Assembly: GCA_945952225.1 (NCBI GenBank)
Contig: CAMFHP010000008.1
Span: 65,798 to 120,983 of the forward strand
Source: an uncultured Myxococcaceae bacterium
GTDB lineage: Bacteria; Myxococcota_A; Polyangia; Polyangiales; Ga0077539
DNA: 55,186 bases
Direction: 5' to 3'
Shown here: in pieces, positions 48,189 through 55,186 of the stretch
Position numbering within the stretch: position 1 is the stretch's first letter
Layout: every line of letters begins with the position of its first letter
Position numbers and translations under genes: made by a program
Notes under the pieces: model-generated
Told to the model about the DNA's origin: nothing
The model's database searches: none
Seen by the model: the letters and a program-made list of their open reading frames with translations, nothing else

Positions 48189-50975
48189 TCACACCCGCGC
48201 ATCGACGATCGTGCGTCCCTCGGCGAGCTCGATGGCGAACGCGCGGCCCTGCGAGTCGGCCACCGCGAGGTGCGACGCGTCGAGGCGCAACGCGACCCGC
48301 GCGGCGCCGCCGAGGTGCCATGCGCGACGGAGCGTTCCATCGGGGAGCGAGTGGAGCTGCACGAGCGTTCCGGCGGTGTCGGCGATGGCCACGGCGGCGT
48401 GGTGCGAGGTCACGGCGGCGGTCACACGCGGCGGCGACACGCGCGACGCGCCGAGGTCGCCCACCAGCACCGCGGTGCTCCGCGTGTTCATCGACGCGAC
48501 GACCGACCAGCGCCCCGCGGCCTCGACGACGAGCACACGGTTGCCGAGCGAATCCACCGCGCCGAAGCGCTCGCCCTTCGCGTCGCCCGCGGGCCCGTTG
48601 CGATCGACGCGCACCCACGACACCGCGTTGTAGGCCCAGAACTCCGACGACGCGCCCACGGTGACCACGCCCACCACCGCGCCCTCCGCGGCGATCGCGC
48701 GCACCACCGCGGGCTCTTCGAAGCGCACCGCGGGACGCAGCACCGTTGGCACCGCCGCGAGCGTGTCGAGCACGGTGAGCTCGCGGCCCTCGGCGACGAT
48801 CCATCGCGCGCCGTCGTAGCTGCGCGCGAAGGCCGTGACGGGAGGGTCTCCCCAGCGCTGCACCTCGCCCGTGAGCAGGTCGACGCGGTGCACGGTGCGG
48901 TGACGTCCGCGGTCGGCGACGGCGAGCGCGCGGTCGTGGGTGGTCGAGAGCACAAGCGCGTCGCAGGGCGCATCGCATCGGTGGAGCACCGCACCGCGGC
49001 TGTCGAGGATCCACACGCCGGCCTCGCCGAGCGCGACGACGAGACGGTCGCCCGCGAGCGCGACGTCGAGCACCGGGAGCGTTCCCGCGTCGTGGGCCGA
49101 GACAGAGAGCGGACGCCCGGCGGACTGATCGGAGAGCTTCGTGCGCTGCACCGCGACCCAGTGCGGAAGGTCTGCGCGAAAGGTCGCCGCGAGCGAGGCC
49201 GTGGCCACCGCGCGCACGTCGACGCGACGGAGCGCGGTGCGTGCGAGGGCCGCGTCGCGCACGAGCGCAGGGAGGTTGGCGCGACCAAGGCGCGCACGCT
49301 CCGGCGAGGGAACCTCGCTGCGCAACGCCTGGGCGAGGTGAAGCCGCGCCGCCACCGCGAGGAGGCCCTCGTCGCGAGCCAGGGCCAACGCCCAACGCTC
49401 GGCCTCGTCGACGGACGCAGGCGCCACGGAGACGAGACGCAGCACGGCCTGCGCGCCGGGCACACCGCCGAGGGCCATCACCCGATCGACCCATCGGAGG
49501 GCCTCGGGACGCAGCACCTCGTCGGGCCAGAGCACGTCCATCGCGCGGGCGTATTGGCCGCTGTCGGCGAGCTCGCGGGCCCACGCGCGACGAAAGCCCT
49601 GGAGCACCTCGACGTCGGCGCCGTTGCAGAGCGCGAGGGCCTCGGCGTGGCATCCGTGACGCCGCGCGTACGCGAGCGCGCCCTCGAAATCACGGGCGAG
49701 CGCGCGCTGACGCACCACCCTCGCAGGCGGAAGGCGCGCGGCTTCGGCGACCTCGGCGGCGCGGGCCCAGCGACCGTGACGTTCGTAGAGCGCGATGGCC
49801 GCGTCGGCGTCACCGAGAAGCTCCGCGAGCACGAAGGCCGCTTCGTCGAGACGCCCTTCGGCTTCGAGCTGCTGCGCGACGGAGAGGTAGAGCCCCTTGA
49901 GCCGGTCGAACAGCGACGTGGGCATCGCGCTGCCCGCGGGTGCCTTGGCGCCGCCCACGACGAGCGCCGTGCGAGGCGCCGGCGGAGCCCACCACGGCGT
50001 CGACGAGGATCCGTCGGATTTCTCCGACGAGAGCGGGATCGCACGACGGAGCGCCTCCCACACGTCGCCCATTTCGAGGGAGCGCACGAGGGCGTCGAGG
50101 TACGCGGCGTATTTCGCGTCGATCCACGCGGCCACCTGCGGCGGCGGCGTCGGAACCTTCGCGCGGAGCCACGCGGCGGCGCGTTCGAGGGCGCGCTCGA
50201 ACCACGAGGGTCCGGTGATCACCACGCGCGGCGGCGACGGCGTCGTGGCGATGTGCACCGGGAGTCGCTCGACGCGAGGTCCGTCGGAGGGCGGCGTGCG
50301 TCGCGCGGCGCGCCATCGCTGGAGCGCGATCATCGAGTCGGCGAGCCGCGCCCAGAAGCGTTGCGCGAAGGGGCGCTCCTCGACGGGCTCGGGCTCGGAC
50401 GGCTTCGAAGCGCGCGCGTGCTCGATGGCCACCCGCATCGCGCGCCCCATGGCCGACGCGCCCTCGTGCGCGATGGTGCCCGCGAAGACCGCGCCGGGAC
50501 GCGCCACCGACGACACGCTCGCGGCCTGCACGCGGGCCACGCCGAGCGACGTGACGGAATCGACTTCGATGGGTCCGAGGTCGATCCACGCGGCGAGGTC
50601 GGTCACCGCGTCGGGCTTCGCAGGGAGCACCACGGCAGCGCCCGCGCGCACGAGCACCGCGGCGCCGTCGCGGGCTCCGCGGGCGGCGAGGGCATCGCGT
50701 TCGCGCGCATCGAGGGGCGCGGCGGAGAGCCAGGTCGCGTCGCGGTGTGTACACGCGACGAGGGGCGTTCCCGGTGCGAGCGACGCGGTCACGCGACGCG
50801 GTGTGCGCCATCGCACGAGGGCCACGGAGCCATGGAGCTCGATGCGCGCGCCGGGCTCCCACGCGGCGAGCACGCGGCGGCGGCCTTCGAGGGTGTGGAT
50901 CGCGTCGAAGGCCATCGCGTGGGCCTCGACGGCGCCACGGTGCACGAGCGTCACGGGACGAATCACAGCGCTCAC
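48189..50975 (-). CDS. Solenoid plus beta-propeller protein of the MoxR ternary system
   Basis: This encodes 928 residues, soluble. The N-terminal about 300 residues are a distinct domain (MAFDAIHTLEGRRRVLAAWEPG). Residues about 350-600 form an alpha-solenoid of short helices (ERHGRWARAAEVAEAARLP, GHARRHGCHAEALALC-like units, SGQYARAMDVLWPDE). The C-terminal about 300 are a propeller (GEAGVWILDSRGAVLHR, YDGARWIVAEGRELTVLD, HHAAVAIADTAGTLVQL). This composition fits the large bpX-type component of MoxR-vWA-beta-propeller systems. Its GTG overlaps the previous stop in GTGA. It probably binds targets for the MoxR ATPase. Confidence 0.8.
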   Translation of the reverse strand: MSAVIRPVTLVHRGAVEAHAMAFDAIHTLEGRRRVLAAWEPGARIELHGSVALVRWRTPRRVTASLAPGTPLVACTHRDATWLSAAPLDARERDALAARGARDGAAVLVRAGAAVVLPAKPDAVTDLAAWIDLGPIEVDSVTSLGVARVQAASVSSVARPGAVFAGTIAHEGASAMGRAMRVAIEHARASKPSEPEPVEERPFAQRFWARLADSMIALQRWRAARRTPPSDGPRVERLPVHIATTPSPPRVVITGPSWFERALERAAAWLRAKVPTPPPQVAAWIDAKYAAYLDALVRSLEMGDVWEALRRAIPLSSEKSDGSSSTPWWAPPAPRTALVVGGAKAPAGSAMPTSLFDRLKGLYLSVAQQLEAEGRLDEAAFVLAELLGDADAAIALYERHGRWARAAEVAEAARLPPARVVRQRALARDFEGALAYARRHGCHAEALALCNGADVEVLQGFRRAWARELADSGQYARAMDVLWPDEVLRPEALRWVDRVMALGGVPGAQAVLRLVSVAPASVDEAERWALALARDEGLLAVAARLHLAQALRSEVPSPERARLGRANLPALVRDAALARTALRRVDVRAVATASLAATFRADLPHWVAVQRTKLSDQSAGRPLSVSAHDAGTLPVLDVALAGDRLVVALGEAGVWILDSRGAVLHRCDAPCDALVLSTTHDRALAVADRGRHRTVHRVDLLTGEVQRWGDPPVTAFARSYDGARWIVAEGRELTVLDTLAAVPTVLRPAVRFEEPAVVRAIAAEGAVVGVVTVGASSEFWAYNAVSWVRVDRNGPAGDAKGERFGAVDSLGNRVLVVEAAGRWSVVASMNTRSTAVLVGDLGASRVSPPRVTAAVTSHHAAVAIADTAGTLVQLHSLPDGTLRRAWHLGGAARVALRLDASHLAVADSQGRAFAIELAEGRTIVDARV

Positions 50976-52702
50976 TCGTCGACCTCCGCGCGAGTGTGGT
51001 CGAGGAGCGGTTCGTCGAGGGAGGGGTCGTACACGCGCAGTCGTCCCTCGACGGTCACACACACGATGCGCCACGTGCCGCACGACACGGCGAGCAGGGC
51101 GTCGGAGAGGTCGTAGCGGCGCTCGATGCCCGTGGCGGTCACGACGACGAGGGCGTCGCGCGCAGGCGTCTCGCACACGAGGGCGATCTCGGTGCGCGAA
51201 GGGATGCGCAGCGCGGCGAGGGCGCGGTGTCCGTCGGGCACGGTCACCGGTGCAGGCGCGGGGCCGACGTAGGGGCCGCGGAGCGTCCAGGTGTCGGGCG
51301 TGAGCTCATCGACCACCTGGTGCAGATCGGCGACGTGGAGCGAGCGCACGACGCGTCCGTCGACGAGGAGCTCGGAGCGGTGGAGCTCGGGCAGCGCGGT
51401 GCGTTCGGCGAGGGTGAGGCCCCGCCCATCGAAGCGGAGCTGCGCGCGCATGGCGACGGCGTCGGCGCCGGACACGTGGCCCGACGCGCTCACATCGAGG
51501 CGCAGCGGAACGAGCCGCTCGCGCGCGTTGCGCACGGCGTCGACCCACGCGCGCACCGCGGCGTCGTCGGCCCTGCACCGCGGAATGTGTCGGAAGCGAT
51601 CGCGTCCGTTCTCGTCGTAGAGCCCGATGCCCTCGGCGTTCTCCCCGAGCACGGCGAGTCGTCGCGCCGAGAGCCATCCCGCGGCGAGCACGACCTCTCC
51701 GCGACGGAGGTTCGCGCGATGCGGCGGATCGACTGCGAGGCCCGGACGCGGCGGCACGGTGAACACCGCGAGGTGCTGGTCGCGCGTGCGCACCACGAGG
51801 CGCGAGCCGCCGGGGTTGAGGACGGGGTTCGAACACGCCTCGAAGCGATCGGGCTGCCGCGCGGTGCGCTCGGCGCCGGGCTCCAACGCGCGCAACGGAC
51901 CGCGCAGCAGGCGCACCATGTCGAAGGTGTCGGGCAGCGGGAGGCTCACGCTCCGTCGTCCCGCGCGCGTCACGATCTCGACGTCGAGGGCGCCGCGCGT
52001 TCCCGGCGCTTCGGTGATGTGCACCTCGCCGCCGGTGCTGCGCACGCGCATCCCCACCCGTCGACGCCACGCCTCGGCGACGGCGGGCAGCGCGACGATC
52101 CACACGTCGTCCCACGGCACGACGCCGCTCGACAGCGCGCTCCACGCGTCGAGGTCGTCGGGGCTCACATCGAAGGCGTGACGCGCGCGCAGCAGACGGT
52201 CGACGTTGTCACGCGCGAGCCCGTGCACGAGGCCTCCGTTCGCGGTGTCGGGCGGCGACTGAAACGATCCCCAGAGAAAGCGCGCACCGGCATCGTGGGC
52301 GCGCTGCGCGAGGGCGATGAGCAGCGCAAGGTGCGCGACGCGAGGCGCGCCGAGCTGCGTGGGTCCTGCGTCGAACAGCACCACCGAGGTGCGCGGCGCC
52401 GACGGTGTGCGAAGGCCGATGCGGTGAAAGCCCAGCTCGCGTTCCGCCGCGCGACGCACGAACTCGTCGGGCATCTCGTCGGCGAGGAGCCACTCGGAGA
52501 GCAGCAGGCGATCCCACGTTCCGCGTCGTGCGAGGCCGTCGTAGCCGTCGGGCTCACCGTCGCCGGTCTGCGCGTGCGAACGCAGAGGACCGAGCGAGGG
52601 CGCGAGGCGCGCCACGAGGGGCGTCACCATCGTCGCGAAGGGCTCGTCGAGCACCGAGAGCGCGGCCCTCCACCGCTGGAGCGCATCGGGCGTGTCGATC
52701 AC
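50972..52702 (-). CDS. vWA-like plus beta-propeller protein of the MoxR ternary system
   Basis: This encodes 576 residues. The N-terminus has GYDGLARRGTWDRLLLSEWLLA at 53-74 and a vWA-like alpha/beta fold from about 104 (SVVLFDAGPTQLGAPRVAHLAL), with the MIDAS Asp-x-Ser-x-Ser replaced by DAGPTQ. The second half (about 270-570) has propeller-like strands (LVVRTRDQHLAVFTV, LSARRLAVLGENAEGIGLYD, IALVCETPARDALVVV). It matches what is known of the vWA/propeller partner of RavA-like MoxR ATPases. The start GTG overlaps the upstream stop. Metal binding by the vWA domain is doubtful. Confidence 0.8.
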   Translation of the reverse strand: MIDTPDALQRWRAALSVLDEPFATMVTPLVARLAPSLGPLRSHAQTGDGEPDGYDGLARRGTWDRLLLSEWLLADEMPDEFVRRAAERELGFHRIGLRTPSAPRTSVVLFDAGPTQLGAPRVAHLALLIALAQRAHDAGARFLWGSFQSPPDTANGGLVHGLARDNVDRLLRARHAFDVSPDDLDAWSALSSGVVPWDDVWIVALPAVAEAWRRRVGMRVRSTGGEVHITEAPGTRGALDVEIVTRAGRRSVSLPLPDTFDMVRLLRGPLRALEPGAERTARQPDRFEACSNPVLNPGGSRLVVRTRDQHLAVFTVPPRPGLAVDPPHRANLRRGEVVLAAGWLSARRLAVLGENAEGIGLYDENGRDRFRHIPRCRADDAAVRAWVDAVRNARERLVPLRLDVSASGHVSGADAVAMRAQLRFDGRGLTLAERTALPELHRSELLVDGRVVRSLHVADLHQVVDELTPDTWTLRGPYVGPAPAPVTVPDGHRALAALRIPSRTEIALVCETPARDALVVVTATGIERRYDLSDALLAVSCGTWRIVCVTVEGRLRVYDPSLDEPLLDHTRAEVDE

Positions 52703-53175
52703 GGCGCACGCTCCGCGAGCCACGCGCGCAGTCGGTCACGGTCGAGGGGCAGCGCCTCGCCGAGCGGAACCACACGGAGGCCGCTCCCCGAAGGCACTAC
52801 CGCGGCACGGGCCACCCCCTCGCAGCGCGCGAGCACGGCCTGCTGAAAGAGCGCAGGCGGCACCGCGGGACGCACGCTCGTGGGCAGCCGCAACGCGGGC
52901 GCTTCCACGTCGCGCCCGAGCCAGTGCACGCCGTCGACCCACGGAATGCGCGCGCCCTCGCCTTCGATCACGACCACGTCGCGCGAGGCCACGCCGACGA
53001 GCGACGCGAGCGCGCGGTCGTCGAGGCGAAGCAGTCGTGCCACGAAGTGAGCGGCGCACTCGCCGAACGCCACCGCGGCGCACACCGACAGCGGCGGCTC
53101 GCGGGGCACCCACAGCACGGGCACGCCGACGGCGCGCGGCGGTGCGGCAGGCGGCGCGCGGTAGGGCGTGGTCAC
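52699..53175 (-). CDS. Small bpX-like component of the MoxR ternary system
   Basis: This encodes 158 residues, soluble, with alternating hydrophobic strands (RDVVVIEGEGARIPWVDGVHWLG) and a helical end (LPLDRDRLRAWLAE). I assign it by position and by resemblance to the small domain found between MoxR and the vWA/propeller genes in such clusters, not by a strong motif. Both ends overlap neighbours in GTGA, so it is translated stoichiometrically with them. Confidence 0.65.
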   Translation of the reverse strand: MTTPYRAPPAAPPRAVGVPVLWVPREPPLSVCAAVAFGECAAHFVARLLRLDDRALASLVGVASRDVVVIEGEGARIPWVDGVHWLGRDVEAPALRLPTSVRPAVPPALFQQAVLARCEGVARAAVVPSGSGLRVVPLGEALPLDRDRLRAWLAERAP

Positions 53176-54332
53176 GTCACGGGCTCCGTCCGTCCGACGG
53201 CCGCGGCGAGGCGCGCGCGAAGGGGCGCGAGGTCAGCGGGAAGCACGCCCGGTGCGAAGCCCGCGTCGATCTCGCGGAGCACACCTTCGAGGCGAAGGGT
53301 CCAGGCCTCGTGCGGGTCCGGTCCGTCGGGTGCGGTGCGGGTCGGGGCGCCCGCTGCGAGGAGCGTCTCTCCCTCGGCGGCGAGGCGTCGCGCGCGGGCG
53401 AGCGGACCCGACGAGGCGCTCTCGGCCGCAGCATGGAGCGCGGCGTTGTCGGTCTGCGCGAGGAGGTCACGGAGGCACGCGCGCGCAGCGGCCTGCTCGT
53501 CGCGCGTGGGCACGGCGGCGACGAGGGGCCAGAGGTCCGCGGCGGTGGCGACGGAGCGTCCGCCCATGACGGCCGCGGCGGCGACGAGGCGCTGCACGCG
53601 CGCGGTGCGACGGTCGGAGAGCTGCACGCCATGCTTGCGAAGCAGGCGCACCGCGTGGGCGAGGTGCGGACGCACGGCGTCGAGGTCGACACGACGCGCA
53701 GCGGCCGAGAGCGTATCGAGGTCGGCGAGCGAGGCCGTGTGCGAGGGCGCGTCGGAGAGGTTCCACGCGCCGGCGAGGAGGTCTTCGAGGCGCGCGTCGG
53801 CGACGGGATCGAGAAAGGCGCGCACGAGAAAGCGATCGGCGAAGGCCGCGAGTGCACCGTCGTCGGGCAGCGCATTCGAAGCGCCCACGCACACGCGCAG
53901 CGGGCATCGCATCACGGTGTGTCCGCGGCGGAAGGTGCGCTCGTTGAGCACCCCGAGGAGCGTGTTGAGAATGGCCGTCGACCCGAGGAACACCTCGTCG
54001 AGAAAGGCCACGTCGGCCTCGGGGAGCATGCCCGTGGTCTCGACCTCGACGACGCCCTCGCGGAGCTTTCGCAGGTCGACCGGGCCGAAGATCTCACCGG
54101 GCTCGGTGAAGCGTCCGAGGAGGTACTCGAAATAGCGCCCGCCCACGGCCCTCGCGGCGCGCCGCGCCACCTCGCTCTTCGCCGTGCCCGGCGGACCGAT
54201 GAGCAGCACGTGCTCGCCCGCCACCGCTGCGAGGGCGATGAGCTCCACGAGCGACTCGCGCTCGACCAGCCCCCTGCCCGCCTCTGCGAGCGCCCCGCGG
54301 AGCGCGCGCGCCGATTGATCGATCCCTTCCAT
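53172..54332 (-). CDS. MoxR-family (RavA-like) AAA+ ATPase
   Basis: This encodes 386 residues. Walker A GPPGTAKS is at 46-53 and Walker B VAFLDEVF at 108-115 (Asp112, Glu113). The signature FTEPGEIFGPVDLRKL (75-90) is the RavA/MoxR pore-loop region. The C-terminal part is a lid plus an unassigned helical extension. MoxR ATPases remodel protein complexes with a vWA partner. Here the partners are the next three overlapping genes. The ATG at 54332 is used; an upstream ATG at 54356 would add 8 residues. It heads the operon, 53 bases downstream of the small secreted-protein gene. Confidence 0.95.
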   Translation of the reverse strand: MEGIDQSARALRGALAEAGRGLVERESLVELIALAAVAGEHVLLIGPPGTAKSEVARRAARAVGGRYFEYLLGRFTEPGEIFGPVDLRKLREGVVEVETTGMLPEADVAFLDEVFLGSTAILNTLLGVLNERTFRRGHTVMRCPLRVCVGASNALPDDGALAAFADRFLVRAFLDPVADARLEDLLAGAWNLSDAPSHTASLADLDTLSAAARRVDLDAVRPHLAHAVRLLRKHGVQLSDRRTARVQRLVAAAAVMGGRSVATAADLWPLVAAVPTRDEQAAARACLRDLLAQTDNAALHAAAESASSGPLARARRLAAEGETLLAAGAPTRTAPDGPDPHEAWTLRLEGVLREIDAGFAPGVLPADLAPLRARLAAAVGRTEPVT

Positions 54333-54385
54333 GGCCCCGAGGGAGTACCACCGCACGGGGCTCCGCGTCGCGCGCCCTCACGCGC

Positions 54386-54718
54386 TCAACGCACCACGCA
54401 CACGCCCACACCATGGGCCCGCGAAGCCCCCTCGCCCGCGTAGCTACACACGGCAGCCGCCCCACAACGGCGCGCGGCGAGCACGCGGCCGCCCACGCGC
54501 TTCGCGCCATGACACGGCGCCTCGGCGCACACGCCCGCGTCGCACGCGTAGCCCCACGCGCACTCCTCCGACGACGCGCAGCTCCCCGACGTGCGCCCCG
54601 CGCGCATCCCGTCGGCGACCTCCGCGCGACGGGGGTGCCGCGACGGACGCTCCGTGGCCCCGGCCCCCTGCACCCACGAGAGAAACACCAGCAGAAGCAA
54701 GGCGATGACGTTCTCCAT
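54386..54718 (-). CDS. Small secreted Cys-rich protein
   Basis: This encodes 110 residues with a signal peptide (ENVIALLLLVFLSWVQGAGA). The mature part has ten Cys, starting with CASSEECAWGYACDAGVC, a pattern like the small Cys-rich units of other myxobacterial surface proteins. No family is recognised. The ATG at 54718 precedes the signal peptide directly. It is on the same strand as the MoxR gene but is an exported protein, so it may be unrelated to that complex. Confidence 0.7.
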   Translation of the reverse strand: MENVIALLLLVFLSWVQGAGATERPSRHPRRAEVADGMRAGRTSGSCASSEECAWGYACDAGVCAEAPCHGAKRVGGRVLAARRCGAAAVCSYAGEGASRAHGVGVCVVR

Positions 54719-54811
54719 GCGCGGCGCCGTGAGCAGCCCGCGTACCAGCCGCGATGCGCGCATCGTGCTGCAATCACGGTGTTTCGCGATGTGGCTGCCG
54801 CGCCACGCACC

Positions 54812-55186
54812 TCACGGATCGAAGAACACGGCGCGCCCGTCGGCCAGCGCGAGGCATCGCAGCGCGTCGGCGAGGGCGTCGAGGTCGCCGTCTCCGTGAC
54901 CGCGCGCGCACCACCGCGCCACCGCGTCGGCGCAGGTCTGGTGCACAAGGAGCCACGGGACGCCGAGGGTGCTCCAGGTGACGGGCACGTCGTCGTCACG
55001 GAGCCACGCGAGCGTGTCGGCGAGGGCGACGATCTCGGCGCAGGTGGGCACTTCACGCGCGCGGGCGAGCGCGTCGAGGTTCGCGTCGAAGGTCGCGCGG
55101 GCCTCGTCGGCCGGGGCCATGCGCGCGCGCAGACACACGGAAGCGGCGCTCCCGTCGAGCGAGGGAAACGCCCGTGCGAGGCGCGC
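54812..55186 (-). CDS. Partial hypothetical protein (start beyond window)
   Basis: The minus-strand frame is open to the window edge and reads coding-like throughout, so only the C-terminal 124 residues are present. A GTG at 55138 and an ATG further in are possible internal starts, but the upstream residues (ARLARAFPSLDG) look coding. It is helical, with several Trp and Cys, and ends GRAVFFDP. No family is recognised. It lies 93 bases upstream of the Cys-rich protein gene and could be another part of the MoxR locus. Confidence 0.55.
   Translation of the reverse strand, partial: ARLARAFPSLDGSAASVCLRARMAPADEARATFDANLDALARAREVPTCAEIVALADTLAWLRDDDVPVTWSTLGVPWLLVHQTCADAVARWCARGHGDGDLDALADALRCLALADGRAVFFDP

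Noticed and set aside
47976-51116. A 1046-codon plus-strand open frame opposite the solenoid/propeller gene
   Set aside because: It is Arg/His-rich shadow sequence, and the minus strand has the overlapping operon structure.

Overview
The window is one very GC-rich (roughly 70%), gene-dense bacterial chromosome segment with about 47 protein genes. No RNA gene, CRISPR array, insertion sequence or phage is visible, and no gap without a gene exceeds about 190 bases. The gene content points to a myxobacterium, probably of the Polyangia/Sandaracinaceae type. It has transmembrane Ser/Thr kinases, an FHA protein, a huge sigma-54 activator fused to an ATPase/TPR sensor, and RCC1 and WD propellers. It also has a MopE-type Cys/Asp motif, a DUF2330 protein with a C-terminal sorting-like tail, and many lipoproteins with Ala/Asp/Pro-rich linkers. 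The genus is inferred from gene content, not proven.

Layout. 1-9000: end of an RCC1 surface protein; a metallo-hydrolase divergent from a LysR regulator; a small membrane protein divergent from an FHA/winged-helix protein; then a minus-strand run of secreted propeller, PEGA-like secreted protein and membrane kinase. 9000-25500: mainly small secreted or envelope proteins (redoxin-like, Mpo1-like, DUF4397-like and DUF2330 proteins, a c-type haem lipoprotein, an alpha/beta hydrolase lipoprotein), plus a YkgJ-type Cys-cluster protein, the YyaL/DUF255 thioredoxin-domain protein, a candidate toxin-like cluster (18805-21481) and a small protein ending in an SSB-type DDDIPF tail. 25600-41400 (all minus): htpG; a long coiled-coil protein with an exact 11-residue histidine repeat; an overlapping four-gene operon of ppdK, a jelly-roll-like protein, an FGE-like enzyme and a radical SAM/SPASM enzyme; then cdd with the sigma-54 activator and a small lipoprotein; then a phytase-like lipoprotein. 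41470-44600 (plus): pgeF and a second membrane Ser/Thr kinase. 44600-55186 (all minus): a MoxR ATPase followed by three GTGA-overlapping genes (a MoxR-vWA-beta-propeller type ternary system), running almost without gap into a DUF3419 aminocarboxypropyl-transferase-like gene, a GNAT gene, a haem-oxygenase-like diiron oxidase (HDO) gene and a membrane protein gene.

The most interesting parts are four. (1) The ternary system and the attached DUF3419-GNAT-HDO genes. (2) The ppdK/jelly-roll/FGE-like/radical SAM operon. (3) A protein that carries an SSB C-terminal tip but no OB fold. (4) A recurring GCGGTANNNT element 7-10 bases before start codons, which suggests leaderless transcription. Start codons were chosen from Shine-Dalgarno sequences, signal peptides, overlaps and domain starts. 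Function calls come from motif recognition by eye, without database searches.
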